Source of the DNA: an uncultured Clostridia bacterium
Lineage (GTDB): Bacteria > Bacillota_A > Clostridia > Oscillospirales > Oscillospiraceae
Reading direction: 5' to 3'
Length of the DNA stretch: 9,870 nucleotides
Assembly: GCA_946059285.1 (NCBI GenBank)
Contig: CAMGMW010000031.1
Location: 1 to 9,870 of the forward strand
Position 1 is the stretch's first letter; each line of letters opens with the position of its first letter. Positions 1-7,126 of this stretch are shown here, one piece after another. A model generated the notes under the pieces. It made no database searches and had not been told where the DNA came from. It worked only from the letters and a program-made list of their open reading frames with translations. The position numbers and the translations under genes are program-made.

Positions 1-1140
1 AAGCTCCAATCGATTCAGCGCCTCGTTCAGCGTTTCATCCTTCTTGGCAAAATGAAGACGAATTAAATGGTTTACAGGCTCTCTGAAAAAGCTCGATCCC
101 GGAACAGCACCCACTCCGACATCCCGGGCAAGCGTTTCACAAAACTCCAAATCAGAAGCAAAGCCGAATTCGGAAATATCCAGCAGAACGTAATAGGCTC
201 CCTGGGGAACGGTGTGCGCAATTTTAAGGTCGTCCAAGCCCTTCAGAAACAGATTGCGTTTCGCCGTATATTTTTCCTGTAGCCATTTGTAATAGTTGTC
301 CCCAAATCTTAAACCTGTTACTGCCGCCTCCTGCAGGGGGGCAGCGGCACCCACAGTCAGGAAATCGTGTACCTTTTTTGCGGCGTCAATGATATGCGAC
401 GGAGCGATTATATAACCGAGCCGCCAACCGGTGATGGAGTAGGTCTTGGAAAGCGACGAACAGGAAATTGTCCTTTCCCACATACCCGGCAGAGAAGCAA
501 AATAGATGTGCTTATGCGGCTCGTACACAATATGCTCATACACCTCGTCGGTGATAACAAAGGTGTCGTACTTTTCTGCAAGATCAGCTATCAGTTTTAG
601 CTCATCGTATGTAAACACCTTTCCGCAGGGGTTCGAGGGATTACAGAGGATCAGCGCCTTGGGATGCTGCTTGAATGCCGCCTCCAGTTCGTCTGCATTG
701 AAGCTGAACGCAGGAGGATAAAGCGGTACATAGATCGGTTCTGCACCTGAAAGTATGGCGTCCGCACCGTAATTTTCATAAAACGGCGAGAATACGATTA
801 CTTTATCTCCGGGGTTTGCTACCGTCATCATTGCCGCCATCATTGCCTCGGTGCTGCCACAGGTTACCACAATTTCACCGTTGGGATCAATCTGCCGCCC
901 CATCAGTCTTGACTGCTTTTCCGCCAGAGCCTCTCTGAAATTCTGAGCGCCCCATGTGATGGAATACTGATGAAAATCCTCCTTTGTCACCTCTGCAAGA
1001 CGGTCAAGGATTTCCTTCGGCGGCTCAAAATCCGGGAACCCCTGTGAAAGATTAACCGCACCGTATTGCAGTGATACACGCGTCATACGGCGAATCACCG
1101 AATCGGTAAAGGTTTCGGTTCGCTTGGAAAGCTCCGGCAT
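1..1140 (-). CDS. Fold-type I PLP-dependent aminotransferase (partial, C-terminus cut by window edge)
   Basis: This is an open frame of 380 codons with no stop before the window edge; relatives are about 390 residues, so only about ten C-terminal residues are missing. It is a cytoplasmic class I/II aminotransferase that swaps an amino group between an amino acid and a 2-oxoacid. Visible marks are LSQGFPDF near residue 31, NPSNP at 167-171, the cofactor aspartate in ITDEVYE (D198), the PLP lysine K232 in SLSKTYSITGWRLGY, and a probable carboxylate-binding arginine R361. The SQGFPDF type resembles kynurenine/methionine (YbdL-like) aminotransferases, which act on aromatic amino acids and Met; substrate is not assigned. 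The ATG has an AGGAGG site 7 bases upstream. It lies 15 bp after the CoA ligase, so it is the last visible gene of the operon. Confidence 0.93.
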   Translation of the reverse strand, partial: MPELSKRTETFTDSVIRRMTRVSLQYGAVNLSQGFPDFEPPKEILDRLAEVTKEDFHQYSITWGAQNFREALAEKQSRLMGRQIDPNGEIVVTCGSTEAMMAAMMTVANPGDKVIVFSPFYENYGADAILSGAEPIYVPLYPPAFSFNADELEAAFKQHPKALILCNPSNPCGKVFTYDELKLIADLAEKYDTFVITDEVYEHIVYEPHKHIYFASLPGMWERTISCSSLSKTYSITGWRLGYIIAPSHIIDAAKKVHDFLTVGAAAPLQEAAVTGLRFGDNYYKWLQEKYTAKRNLFLKGLDDLKIAHTVPQGAYYVLLDISEFGFASDLEFCETLARDVGVGAVPGSSFFREPVNHLIRLHFAKKDETLNEALNRLEL

Positions 1141-1155
1141 ATTTCACACCTCCTG

Positions 1156-2496
1156 TTAAATGCTGTAGTCCAGCTTGCGCTCGTCAATAATTCTCTTGGA
1201 TTTGTGCTCAGAACGGGTGTTCAGGTCGCCATCAGGATGCACAATCACATTATAAGGCTTAACACCGATACGTGCCTTGAGCGCCGCTGAAACCTCGGCG
1301 GCAACTGCCTCATCTGTTGCGGGGTTATCGGCATTCTTCTCAATCTCAACGGAATACTTGCAGGTAAAGTCCTTTTCAAATACACGGATCAGATACTCGC
1401 CGGTGATTCCGGAAAGTTCACGAATGACTGCTTCTATATCGCTGGGGAATACGTTGACAGCGGAAACGATGAACATATCGTCCTTGCGGCCGTTGATATG
1501 AATTCTGCCATGTGTTCTGCCGCAGGAGCAGGGCGTGTTGTCGATCCAGCCTATGTCGCCGGTGCGGAAACGGATGAGAGGTCTTGCGTGCTTGCGAAGC
1601 GTTGTAAAGACCAGCTCGCCCACCTGACCGGGTTCAAGAACCTCTCCAGTGTGAATATCCACTGTTTCAACAAGGATATGGTTTTCGGCAATATGTAAGC
1701 CGTCCTTGGCTTCGCACATTGCGGCGCAGGCACCGAAGATGTCAGACAGCCCGTAGAAATCGTAAACCTCGGCACCCCACAGATCCTCAATTGCCTTACG
1801 GGTTGCATCAATGGAACCACCAAGCTCGCCGGCAACGATAATCTTCTTGATGTTCAGATCCTTTTTGGGATCAATACCGCTTTTGAGCGCCTTTTCGCCC
1901 AGCTGCCATGCATATGACGGGCTGGTCCAGATAACGGTGGGCTGATAGGTTTTCAGCACAAACAGCAGCCTTTCGCTTGGCAGCGTGCCGCCCCAGATGC
2001 AGAGCGCCCCCAGATTCTGTGCGCCGATAACATCAGGGCCGCCCACATACAAAGAGAAGTTCAGCGCATGAACATAGCGGTCGTTCGGACGCATACCCAC
2101 CTGCCAGAACCAGCGGCTTTCCGTATCCTGAAATTCGTCAAAGTCTTTCTTCGTAAACGGACTCATGGTCGGCACACCTGTAGAACCTGATGAGGTGGAA
2201 ACAAAGACAACATCTTCCTCCGGAACAGCCGCCAATTCCCCCAGGAAAGAGCCCACGCCCTGTGTGTCTCTCTGGGTTTTCTTATCAATAAACGGGAACT
2301 TCTGTATATCCTTTAAGGTTTTGATGTCCGACGGCTTAACGCCTGCCTCATCAAACGATCTTTTATAATACGGTGCGTGATCGTACGCAAACTGTACGAT
2401 TTCCTTTAAATCCTCCAGCTGGCGCTTTTCCAGCTCCGGTCTTGGAAGAGTCTCCAGTTCCTCGTCCCAATACTTGTTGTTTACATCTCTGCTCAT
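1156..2496 (-). CDS. PaaK-family (phenylacetate-CoA ligase-like) AMP-forming acyl/aryl-CoA ligase
   Basis: A 446-residue adenylate-forming enzyme, the usual PaaK length. It should couple an organic acid to CoA using ATP, releasing AMP and pyrophosphate. The phosphate loop SSGSTGVPT is at 102-110, AGELGG at 222-227, YGLSDIFG at 248-255 and FRTGDIGW at 310-317. The C-terminal lid domain starts at about 335 with NGRKDDMFIVSAVNVFPSDI, typical of the PaaK C-terminal domain. A CSCGRTHGR segment (323-331) resembles the Cys-containing linker common in this family. The start is supported by AGGAGG overlapping the end of the beta-subunit gene, 11 bp away. Next to a 2-oxoacid:ferredoxin oxidoreductase and an aminotransferase, the likely substrate is the acid matching the acyl-CoA of that enzyme. 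Phenylacetate is only the family default. Confidence 0.93.
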   Translation of the reverse strand: MSRDVNNKYWDEELETLPRPELEKRQLEDLKEIVQFAYDHAPYYKRSFDEAGVKPSDIKTLKDIQKFPFIDKKTQRDTQGVGSFLGELAAVPEEDVVFVSTSSGSTGVPTMSPFTKKDFDEFQDTESRWFWQVGMRPNDRYVHALNFSLYVGGPDVIGAQNLGALCIWGGTLPSERLLFVLKTYQPTVIWTSPSYAWQLGEKALKSGIDPKKDLNIKKIIVAGELGGSIDATRKAIEDLWGAEVYDFYGLSDIFGACAAMCEAKDGLHIAENHILVETVDIHTGEVLEPGQVGELVFTTLRKHARPLIRFRTGDIGWIDNTPCSCGRTHGRIHINGRKDDMFIVSAVNVFPSDIEAVIRELSGITGEYLIRVFEKDFTCKYSVEIEKNADNPATDEAVAAEVSAALKARIGVKPYNVIVHPDGDLNTRSEHKSKRIIDERKLDYSI

Positions 2497-2507
2497 GATA
2501 AATCCTC

Positions 2508-3401
2508 CTAATCCATTCTAAAGTTTTTGCTGATTACATCCCACTTTGCATCACGGGAGTGTTTGATTGTTTCTATATCATCCTCAGTCAGATGCCGAAA
2601 TCTGCCCTGCTTTTTGAGATATGCAGCCACATCGGTAAACGCCTTCGGCCGGTGATTTAGCGTAAATTCGCCGTTTTCATATTCTGCAAGATACCAAAGT
2701 CCGCAGTCCACCACCTCTTTGGCGATTGCCACTGTTTCATCCGTGGCAATTCCCCAGCCGGTAGGGCAAGGTGCGATGATGTGAATATACTTGGTTCCCT
2801 TGATTTTCGACGCCTTTTCCACCTTGCGCATAAAATCATTTAAATATCCGACGCTTGCGGTTGCGGCGTAGGGAATGCCGTGTGCGGCTACGATCTCGAA
2901 CATATTCTTCTTGGGCCGAAGATTGCCGCGAATATTCTTTCCCGCCGGTATTGTAGTGGTTTTCGCACCGAAGGGGGTCAGCGAGCTTTTTTGAATGCCC
3001 GTGTTCATATATGCCTCGTTATCGTAGCAGATATACAGGATATCGTCGTTGCGGTCAATTGCGCCCGAAAGTGCCTGTATGCCTATATCCGCCGTACCTC
3101 CGTCTCCTGCAAAGCCCACCGCATGAAAATCCGTGATGCCCTGTGCGCGAAGTCCTGCCTCGACACCGGTCAACATCGACGCGGTGCCTGCAAAGGTGGA
3201 AATTATGGCGTTGTTTCCGAAGCAAAGCTGCGGAAAATTGAAACCGACTGCCGACATACATCCCGCGGGCAAAACGGCAATTGAGCGTTCACCGAGCACC
3301 TTCAGTGCAATTCTTACAGCAAGGCTGCCGCCGCAGCCTGCACACGCCTTGTGCCCGTAGAAGAATTCATCCTCATTCAGCGTTTTTGCATTTACGCTCA
3401 T
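2508..3401 (-). CDS. porB: 2-oxoacid:ferredoxin oxidoreductase, beta subunit (TPP-binding)
   Basis: A 297-residue TPP-binding beta subunit of the four-subunit pyruvate/2-ketoisovalerate-type oxidoreductases. It holds the thiamine diphosphate and the proximal [4Fe-4S] cluster. The TPP motif runs from GDGG (99-102) to DNE (127-129). Probable cluster ligands are C20 and C23 (CAGCGG), C48 (PAGC) and C212 (APCPTGW); C233 in VDCGLW is also conserved in character. Length is normal. The ATG overlaps the alpha stop as AATGA, and its ribosome binding site GGAGGTGA lies inside the alpha gene, so translation is probably coupled. The sequence does not separate pyruvate, branched-chain or aryl 2-oxoacid specificity; the symbol denotes the family. 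Confidence 0.94.
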   Translation of the reverse strand: MSVNAKTLNEDEFFYGHKACAGCGGSLAVRIALKVLGERSIAVLPAGCMSAVGFNFPQLCFGNNAIISTFAGTASMLTGVEAGLRAQGITDFHAVGFAGDGGTADIGIQALSGAIDRNDDILYICYDNEAYMNTGIQKSSLTPFGAKTTTIPAGKNIRGNLRPKKNMFEIVAAHGIPYAATASVGYLNDFMRKVEKASKIKGTKYIHIIAPCPTGWGIATDETVAIAKEVVDCGLWYLAEYENGEFTLNHRPKAFTDVAAYLKKQGRFRHLTEDDIETIKHSRDAKWDVISKNFRMD

Positions 3402-4564
3402 TTGCCGTCACCTCCGATGCCGATAAACTTTACTTCTGCTTTCTCTCTTGCAAGCTCCTCAAAAATGGTCTCGATTTCTTCGGCGGAAATGTTTCTACCG
3501 CCGAGTCCGCCGATGTAATTTGAGGAAGGAACGCTTATATTTGCTTTATGCAATGCGGAGTTGACATTGGTGTATACTGTACCCTCGTTGCCGAAGGAGA
3601 TATCCTTTTCCAACACAGCCACAGCCTTTGCGTTTTTCACTGCGTCGGCGATTTCCTCATTCGGGAAGGGCCGCATGTAGCGGAGCCGAAGCAATCCTAC
3701 CTTCTTGCCCTTGTCACGCAGCTTATCCACAGTTTCTTTCACAAGTCCCGCAATGCTTCCGAGGGTGATGAGTATATAGTCCGCATCCTCGGTGCGGTAG
3801 CGCTCGGTGAGTCCCGTATACCACCTGCCAAAAATGTCGGCGAATTTGTCCTCCGCCTCTGCGATCACCTTTTTTGCATGCAAAAGACCAAGGTGCTCCT
3901 TGAATTTAAACGCCGTGTTGTGGTCTGGCCCTGCGGAAAAGGCAAGATTCCGGGGATTTTCCAGATCCAATTTGTTCTCTGTTTCAAATTTAGGCAGAAA
4001 CGCATCGGCCTGGTCTGCTGTCGGTACATCCACCACCTCGTAGGTGTGAGTCAGCACAAAACCGTCTAAATTTGCTATAAAAGGTGTGGAGACATCCTTG
4101 TGTTCTGCTATGTAGTAGCTCATCAGCGCAAGATCTAATGCTTCCTGTGCATTCTCTGCATAGGCTTGAATCCATCCGCAGTCAAGCTGCGATAGAGAAT
4201 CTCGCTGGTCGCCGTAGATATTCCACGGCAATGCGGTGGAACGGTTCGCATTCATCATGACGATTGGGAATCGTCCGCCCGAAGCATATGTCAGACACTC
4301 GGCCATATACAAAAGCCCCTGCGAGGAGGTGGCGGTAAAAGCCCTTGCACCTACGGCGGACGCTCCCATTGCACAGGACAGCGCTGAATGCTCCGACTCC
4401 ACATGGATAAATTCCGATTTCAGACTACCATCCTCCACCATTTCGGACAGCTTTTCCACCACGATGGTCTGCGGAGTGATGGGATAAGCGGAAATGACCT
4501 GGGGACGGGCAAGGCGGATGCCGTAAGCAAAGGCTTCGTTACCCGATAAAAACTGCTTTGCCAT
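3398..4564 (-). CDS. porA: 2-oxoacid:ferredoxin oxidoreductase, alpha subunit
   Basis: A 388-residue alpha subunit with the pyrimidine-binding domain followed by the transketolase C-terminal-like domain. Family marks are AYPITPQT (26-33, where the Thr helps bind the substrate carboxylate), HVESEHSA (54-61), TSSQGLL (79-85) and the NRSTALPWN stretch, whose R108 matches the substrate-binding arginine of pyruvate:ferredoxin oxidoreductases. With beta it decarboxylates a 2-oxoacid to acyl-CoA and passes electrons to ferredoxin, or runs in reverse as a reductive carboxylase. Start ATG overlaps the delta stop (TAATG) behind GGAGGCGG; its own stop overlaps the beta start. Related gut enzymes act on aromatic and branched 2-oxoacids as well as pyruvate. 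Confidence 0.94.
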   Translation of the reverse strand: MAKQFLSGNEAFAYGIRLARPQVISAYPITPQTIVVEKLSEMVEDGSLKSEFIHVESEHSALSCAMGASAVGARAFTATSSQGLLYMAECLTYASGGRFPIVMMNANRSTALPWNIYGDQRDSLSQLDCGWIQAYAENAQEALDLALMSYYIAEHKDVSTPFIANLDGFVLTHTYEVVDVPTADQADAFLPKFETENKLDLENPRNLAFSAGPDHNTAFKFKEHLGLLHAKKVIAEAEDKFADIFGRWYTGLTERYRTEDADYILITLGSIAGLVKETVDKLRDKGKKVGLLRLRYMRPFPNEEIADAVKNAKAVAVLEKDISFGNEGTVYTNVNSALHKANISVPSSNYIGGLGGRNISAEEIETIFEELAREKAEVKFIGIGGDGK

Positions 4565-4854
4565 TACTTTTCCGCCTCCATTCCGATTGCGCCTGTCTTA
4601 CAGATGTTCTTACATATGCCGCAGCCCTTGCAAAAATCGTAGTCGATTGCGACCTTTCCGCCGTCTTTATAAATCACGCCGTCGGGACAGTAAAGATAGC
4701 ATTGCAGACAGCCTACGCATTTGTTCTTATCAATCACGGGGCGGACATTGCGCCAGCCTGCGTTTTTCGTGACTAAATATCCCGCTTCGTAAGCAGTGGC
4801 GTCGGGAATTTCGGAAAGCGTTTTCGGTATTTTGTCTCTCAAATAGGGTTTCAT
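4564..4854 (-). CDS. porD: 2-oxoacid:ferredoxin oxidoreductase, delta subunit (2[4Fe-4S] ferredoxin type)
   Basis: A 96-residue ferredoxin-like subunit of normal length that carries electrons between the catalytic subunits and free ferredoxin. Two CxxCxxCxxxC clusters are visible: C46, C49, C52, C56 (followed by Pro) and C75, C78, C81, C85. The second lacks the usual proline after its last cysteine (CK instead of CP). The N-terminal 45 residues, including GWRNVRPVID, match the usual delta extension. The ATG overlaps the gamma stop (ATGA), with GAGGGGG as ribosome binding site inside gamma. The gene is intact, although the subunit encoded before it looks shortened. Confidence 0.94.
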   Translation of the reverse strand: MKPYLRDKIPKTLSEIPDATAYEAGYLVTKNAGWRNVRPVIDKNKCVGCLQCYLYCPDGVIYKDGGKVAIDYDFCKGCGICKNICKTGAIGMEAEK

Positions 4855-5234
4855 GGGCGCACCCCCTCAGCAGCCGCCTTCACTGCGGCAATTTTATCCC
4901 CGTCAAGCGTGATAACCCGATCATCGTCAATATGCCGCTTTGTATTCAGTAATACTTTTCCGCCATCTTTCAGCTCCGCAAATGCCGCATCGGTAAACAG
5001 GGTATCATCCAAAAATATGCTGTAGTCGGCTGCCGTGACTTCGCTTCGGTTACCGATCGGTTGATTGTTGAGCTTTGTAAACGCACGGATCGGTGCGCCG
5101 CGCCGCTCAGGGCCGAAGGACGGAAACGCCAGCGCATAGCTGTCATCCCCCTTCAGCGCATAAGCCGCACCAAGCAACCGTGCCGCAGTAAAGGCACCCT
5201 GACCGCCTCGCCCGTGCCATAGTATCTCAGTCAT
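4851..5234 (-). CDS. porG: 2-oxoacid:ferredoxin oxidoreductase, gamma subunit (short form)
   Basis: This is the gamma subunit by WHGRGGQGAFTAARLLG (6-22) and FPSFGPERRGAP (37-48). At 127 residues it is clearly shorter than the roughly 180-190 of typical family members. It stops at AAAEGVRP, where relatives continue with an N-T-x-M-L-G segment and about 55 more residues. The missing part is in no frame, because the delta gene starts at once through an ATGA overlap; a simple frameshift therefore does not explain it. It is either a natural short form or the result of an internal deletion. The start has AAAGGAAGGGG upstream. The 79-bp gap to the permease gene shows no clear terminator or promoter. 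Confidence 0.88.
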   Translation of the reverse strand: MTEILWHGRGGQGAFTAARLLGAAYALKGDDSYALAFPSFGPERRGAPIRAFTKLNNQPIGNRSEVTAADYSIFLDDTLFTDAAFAELKDGGKVLLNTKRHIDDDRVITLDGDKIAAVKAAAEGVRP

Positions 5235-5313
5235 AAAAACCCCTTCCTTTTTGATGTGTCAGCAAGCAAACATCCTGTTCGCATAAAAAGCATTATGAAA
5301 TGTACTGTAGCCT

Positions 5314-6234
5314 TCACTTTTTCCAGCGCAGAAGATAGCGCTGAAGCTTATTGAACAAGAACGATATGGCAACTACCACGATGCCGATGACAAGAATCCC
5401 CACAATCGCTCTTGTATAATCGCCGAAATCGGAATATTGCTTTACATAATAGCCGAGTCCGTCTCTCGCGCCTATCATCTCCGCAGATGTCAGCAAAATG
5501 AAGGAAACGGTAAGCCCCTGATTTAGTCCGATAAAAATCTGCGGTAAAGCTGCAGGAAGAATGACCGAAAACAGCATTGTAAATTTATTGACATTCAATA
5601 CCTTTGCCGAGTCAATCACCTTTTGCTCAACATTCAATACTCCGCTCATGGTACCTGCCAGCACCGGCCAGAAGGTTGCAAGGAAAATGACGAATACCGA
5701 AACCGAACGGAAGGTGGGGAGAAGGGCTATTCCGTAGGGAATATATACAATCGGAGGAATTGCGCTTAAAAACTTTGATATGTAGGTCGCTGCGTTGCCG
5801 ATTCTCGCATTCCACCCCAGGAACAGTCCAAAAGGAATGGCAATGACCGATGCCAAAAGAAAGCCCTGTAATGTGATTCCGAGGGAGCTTTGTATGTTGA
5901 TCAGAATTTTATCCCTGTCCGCTAAAAACTGTGCAAATACTCTGCCTGGAGGGGGAAACAAGGATTCTTTCAGTAAATTGAATTTTGCAGTCGCCAGCGT
6001 CCAAAGAATAAGAAATCCAAATAAAAAACCGATAATGTCCAGAAAGAGGTTTAAGCTCTTCGGGTTCTTCACCAGTGCGGACGCAAGCAGCACAAGCACC
6101 TCCACTCCAACCGCAAACCAGATCACATAGTGGGTCTGAGGGTCCTTGGAAATCTTATCGGGTAAAAATTGCACAGCCATCAACATGATAAACAGCAGAT
6201 TTGTTACCCGTAAAAATCTGTTTCTGAGCGTCAT
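5314..6234 (-). CDS. ABC transporter permease, nitrate/sulfonate/taurine type (SsuC/TauC-like)
   Basis: A 306-residue inner-membrane permease of the BPD_transp_1 family. The core has a helix near 117-140 (SSLGITLQGFLLA), and the cytoplasmic EAA-type loop that contacts the ATPase is near 207-232 (DSAKVLN ... ILPAALPQIFIG), followed by the usual end AEMIGARDGLGY. Relatives are about 250-260 residues. The extra length is N-terminal: about three additional hydrophobic segments near 12-24, 36-55 and 63-82. The start overlaps the end of the ATPase reading frame (TAATG), with GAGGTGG upstream, so it would normally be coupled to the ATPase. Substrate cannot be read from the permease. Confidence 0.92.
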   Translation of the reverse strand: MTLRNRFLRVTNLLFIMLMAVQFLPDKISKDPQTHYVIWFAVGVEVLVLLASALVKNPKSLNLFLDIIGFLFGFLILWTLATAKFNLLKESLFPPPGRVFAQFLADRDKILINIQSSLGITLQGFLLASVIAIPFGLFLGWNARIGNAATYISKFLSAIPPIVYIPYGIALLPTFRSVSVFVIFLATFWPVLAGTMSGVLNVEQKVIDSAKVLNVNKFTMLFSVILPAALPQIFIGLNQGLTVSFILLTSAEMIGARDGLGYYVKQYSDFGDYTRAIVGILVIGIVVVAISFLFNKLQRYLLRWKK

Positions 6235-7046
6235 TACAGCACCACCTCGCTTCCTCCGATTTTACCGGCAATATCACTGTAAAACAGCGACAGCAGCTCA
6301 TTTCTGAATTTGCCGTATTCCGCAGTCTGTACAAGCTCCGCGCGGTTTCTCGGTCGTGCAAACGGGACCGGTATTTCCTTGTACACCCGTCCCGGGTTTG
6401 CCGACATCATCACAATGCGGTCGGAAAGAAGAATCGCCTCGTCAATATCGTGTGTGACGAATACAACGGTTTTCTTTGCCTGCGTTCCGTCGCCCTCCCA
6501 CAGCTTTACCAGTCACTCCTGCAAGACAGTACGGTTTTTGGCATCGATTGCGCCGAAGGGCTCGTCCATCAGCAGGATGTCCGTATCCATTGCCAAAGCG
6601 CGAGCAATCGCTACACGCTGCTGCATTCCGCCGGACAACTGAGAAGGATACTTGTTTTTAAACTCCTCAAGTCCTACCTTGTCGAGAAACGCATCCGCAA
6701 TTTTCAGTCTTTCCGACTGCGGGAGCTTTTTCTTGACCTGTTTTACGCCGAACGCCACATTTTTTCGTGCCGTCATCCACGGGAATAAGGAATAATGCTG
6801 GAAAACAACGCCCCTGTCGGGTCCGGTTCCGCTTATCGGCTTTCCGTCGATGAAAATGCTGCCCTCCGTCGGCGAATGAATACCCTCAAGAATGCTTAAA
6901 AGGGTGCTTTTTCCGCATCCGCTGGAGCCGATCACGCTGACGAATTCCCCCGCCTCTACGGAAAAGGATACATCTTTAAGCGCTGTGAAGCGATTATTCT
7001 TTTCCGTGTAGTCAACCGTTAAATGACGTATTTCAATTTTACTCAA
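6234..7046 (-). pseudogene. ABC transporter ATPase (SsuB/TauB-like) interrupted by an in-frame TGA
   Basis: The frame encodes a complete 270-codon ATPase except for one TGA at codon 178 (6513-6515), where TGG for Trp fits the family pattern LQE-W-L. Before the stop are Walker A GSSGCGKST (40-48), Q83, signature LSGGMQQR (137-144) and Walker B ILLMDEP (157-163). After it the same frame gives the switch histidine H199 (FVTHDIDEA) and a normal C-terminal tail to TAA, overlapping the permease start. The 177-residue product would lack the catalytic histidine. TGA is a true stop elsewhere here (alpha, gamma, permease). The start is taken as TTG at 7046, giving MSKIEIRHLTV, with GGGGTG six bases upstream; an in-frame GTG at 7055 has a poorer site. 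Causes could be a real mutation, a sequencing error or read-through. Confidence 0.87.
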
Positions 7047-7126
7047 ACGTATCACCCCACAGTTTATTGTTTCTTCACCGCAAGGACAGAAGTAAGGTTT
7101 CGCTCTCCTGCTCCGCCTGTTTTCCT

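Noticed and set aside
367..721. Plus-strand frames of 70-77 codons
   Set aside because: They are shadows of the aminotransferase, which has all its catalytic motifs on the minus strand.
4845..4900. Frameshift at the end of the gamma gene
   Set aside because: No frame beyond 4851 encodes the missing gamma C-terminus; the bases belong to an intact delta gene.
5235..5313. Separate promoter for the oxidoreductase genes
   Set aside because: A CATAAT-like -10 is present on the minus strand but no matching -35 lies at proper distance, and there is no terminator after the permease; treated as one operon.
6513..6515. Selenocysteine at the ATPase TGA, or a code reading TGA as Trp
   Set aside because: The family has no Cys/Sec here and the position fits Trp. 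TGA ends the alpha, gamma and permease genes, so a recoded genetic code is unlikely.
6513..7055. A separate 180-residue ATPase starting at GTG 7055
   Set aside because: The downstream half continues in the same frame with the His motif and proper end, so this is one broken gene; the TTG at 7046 has the better-placed ribosome binding site.
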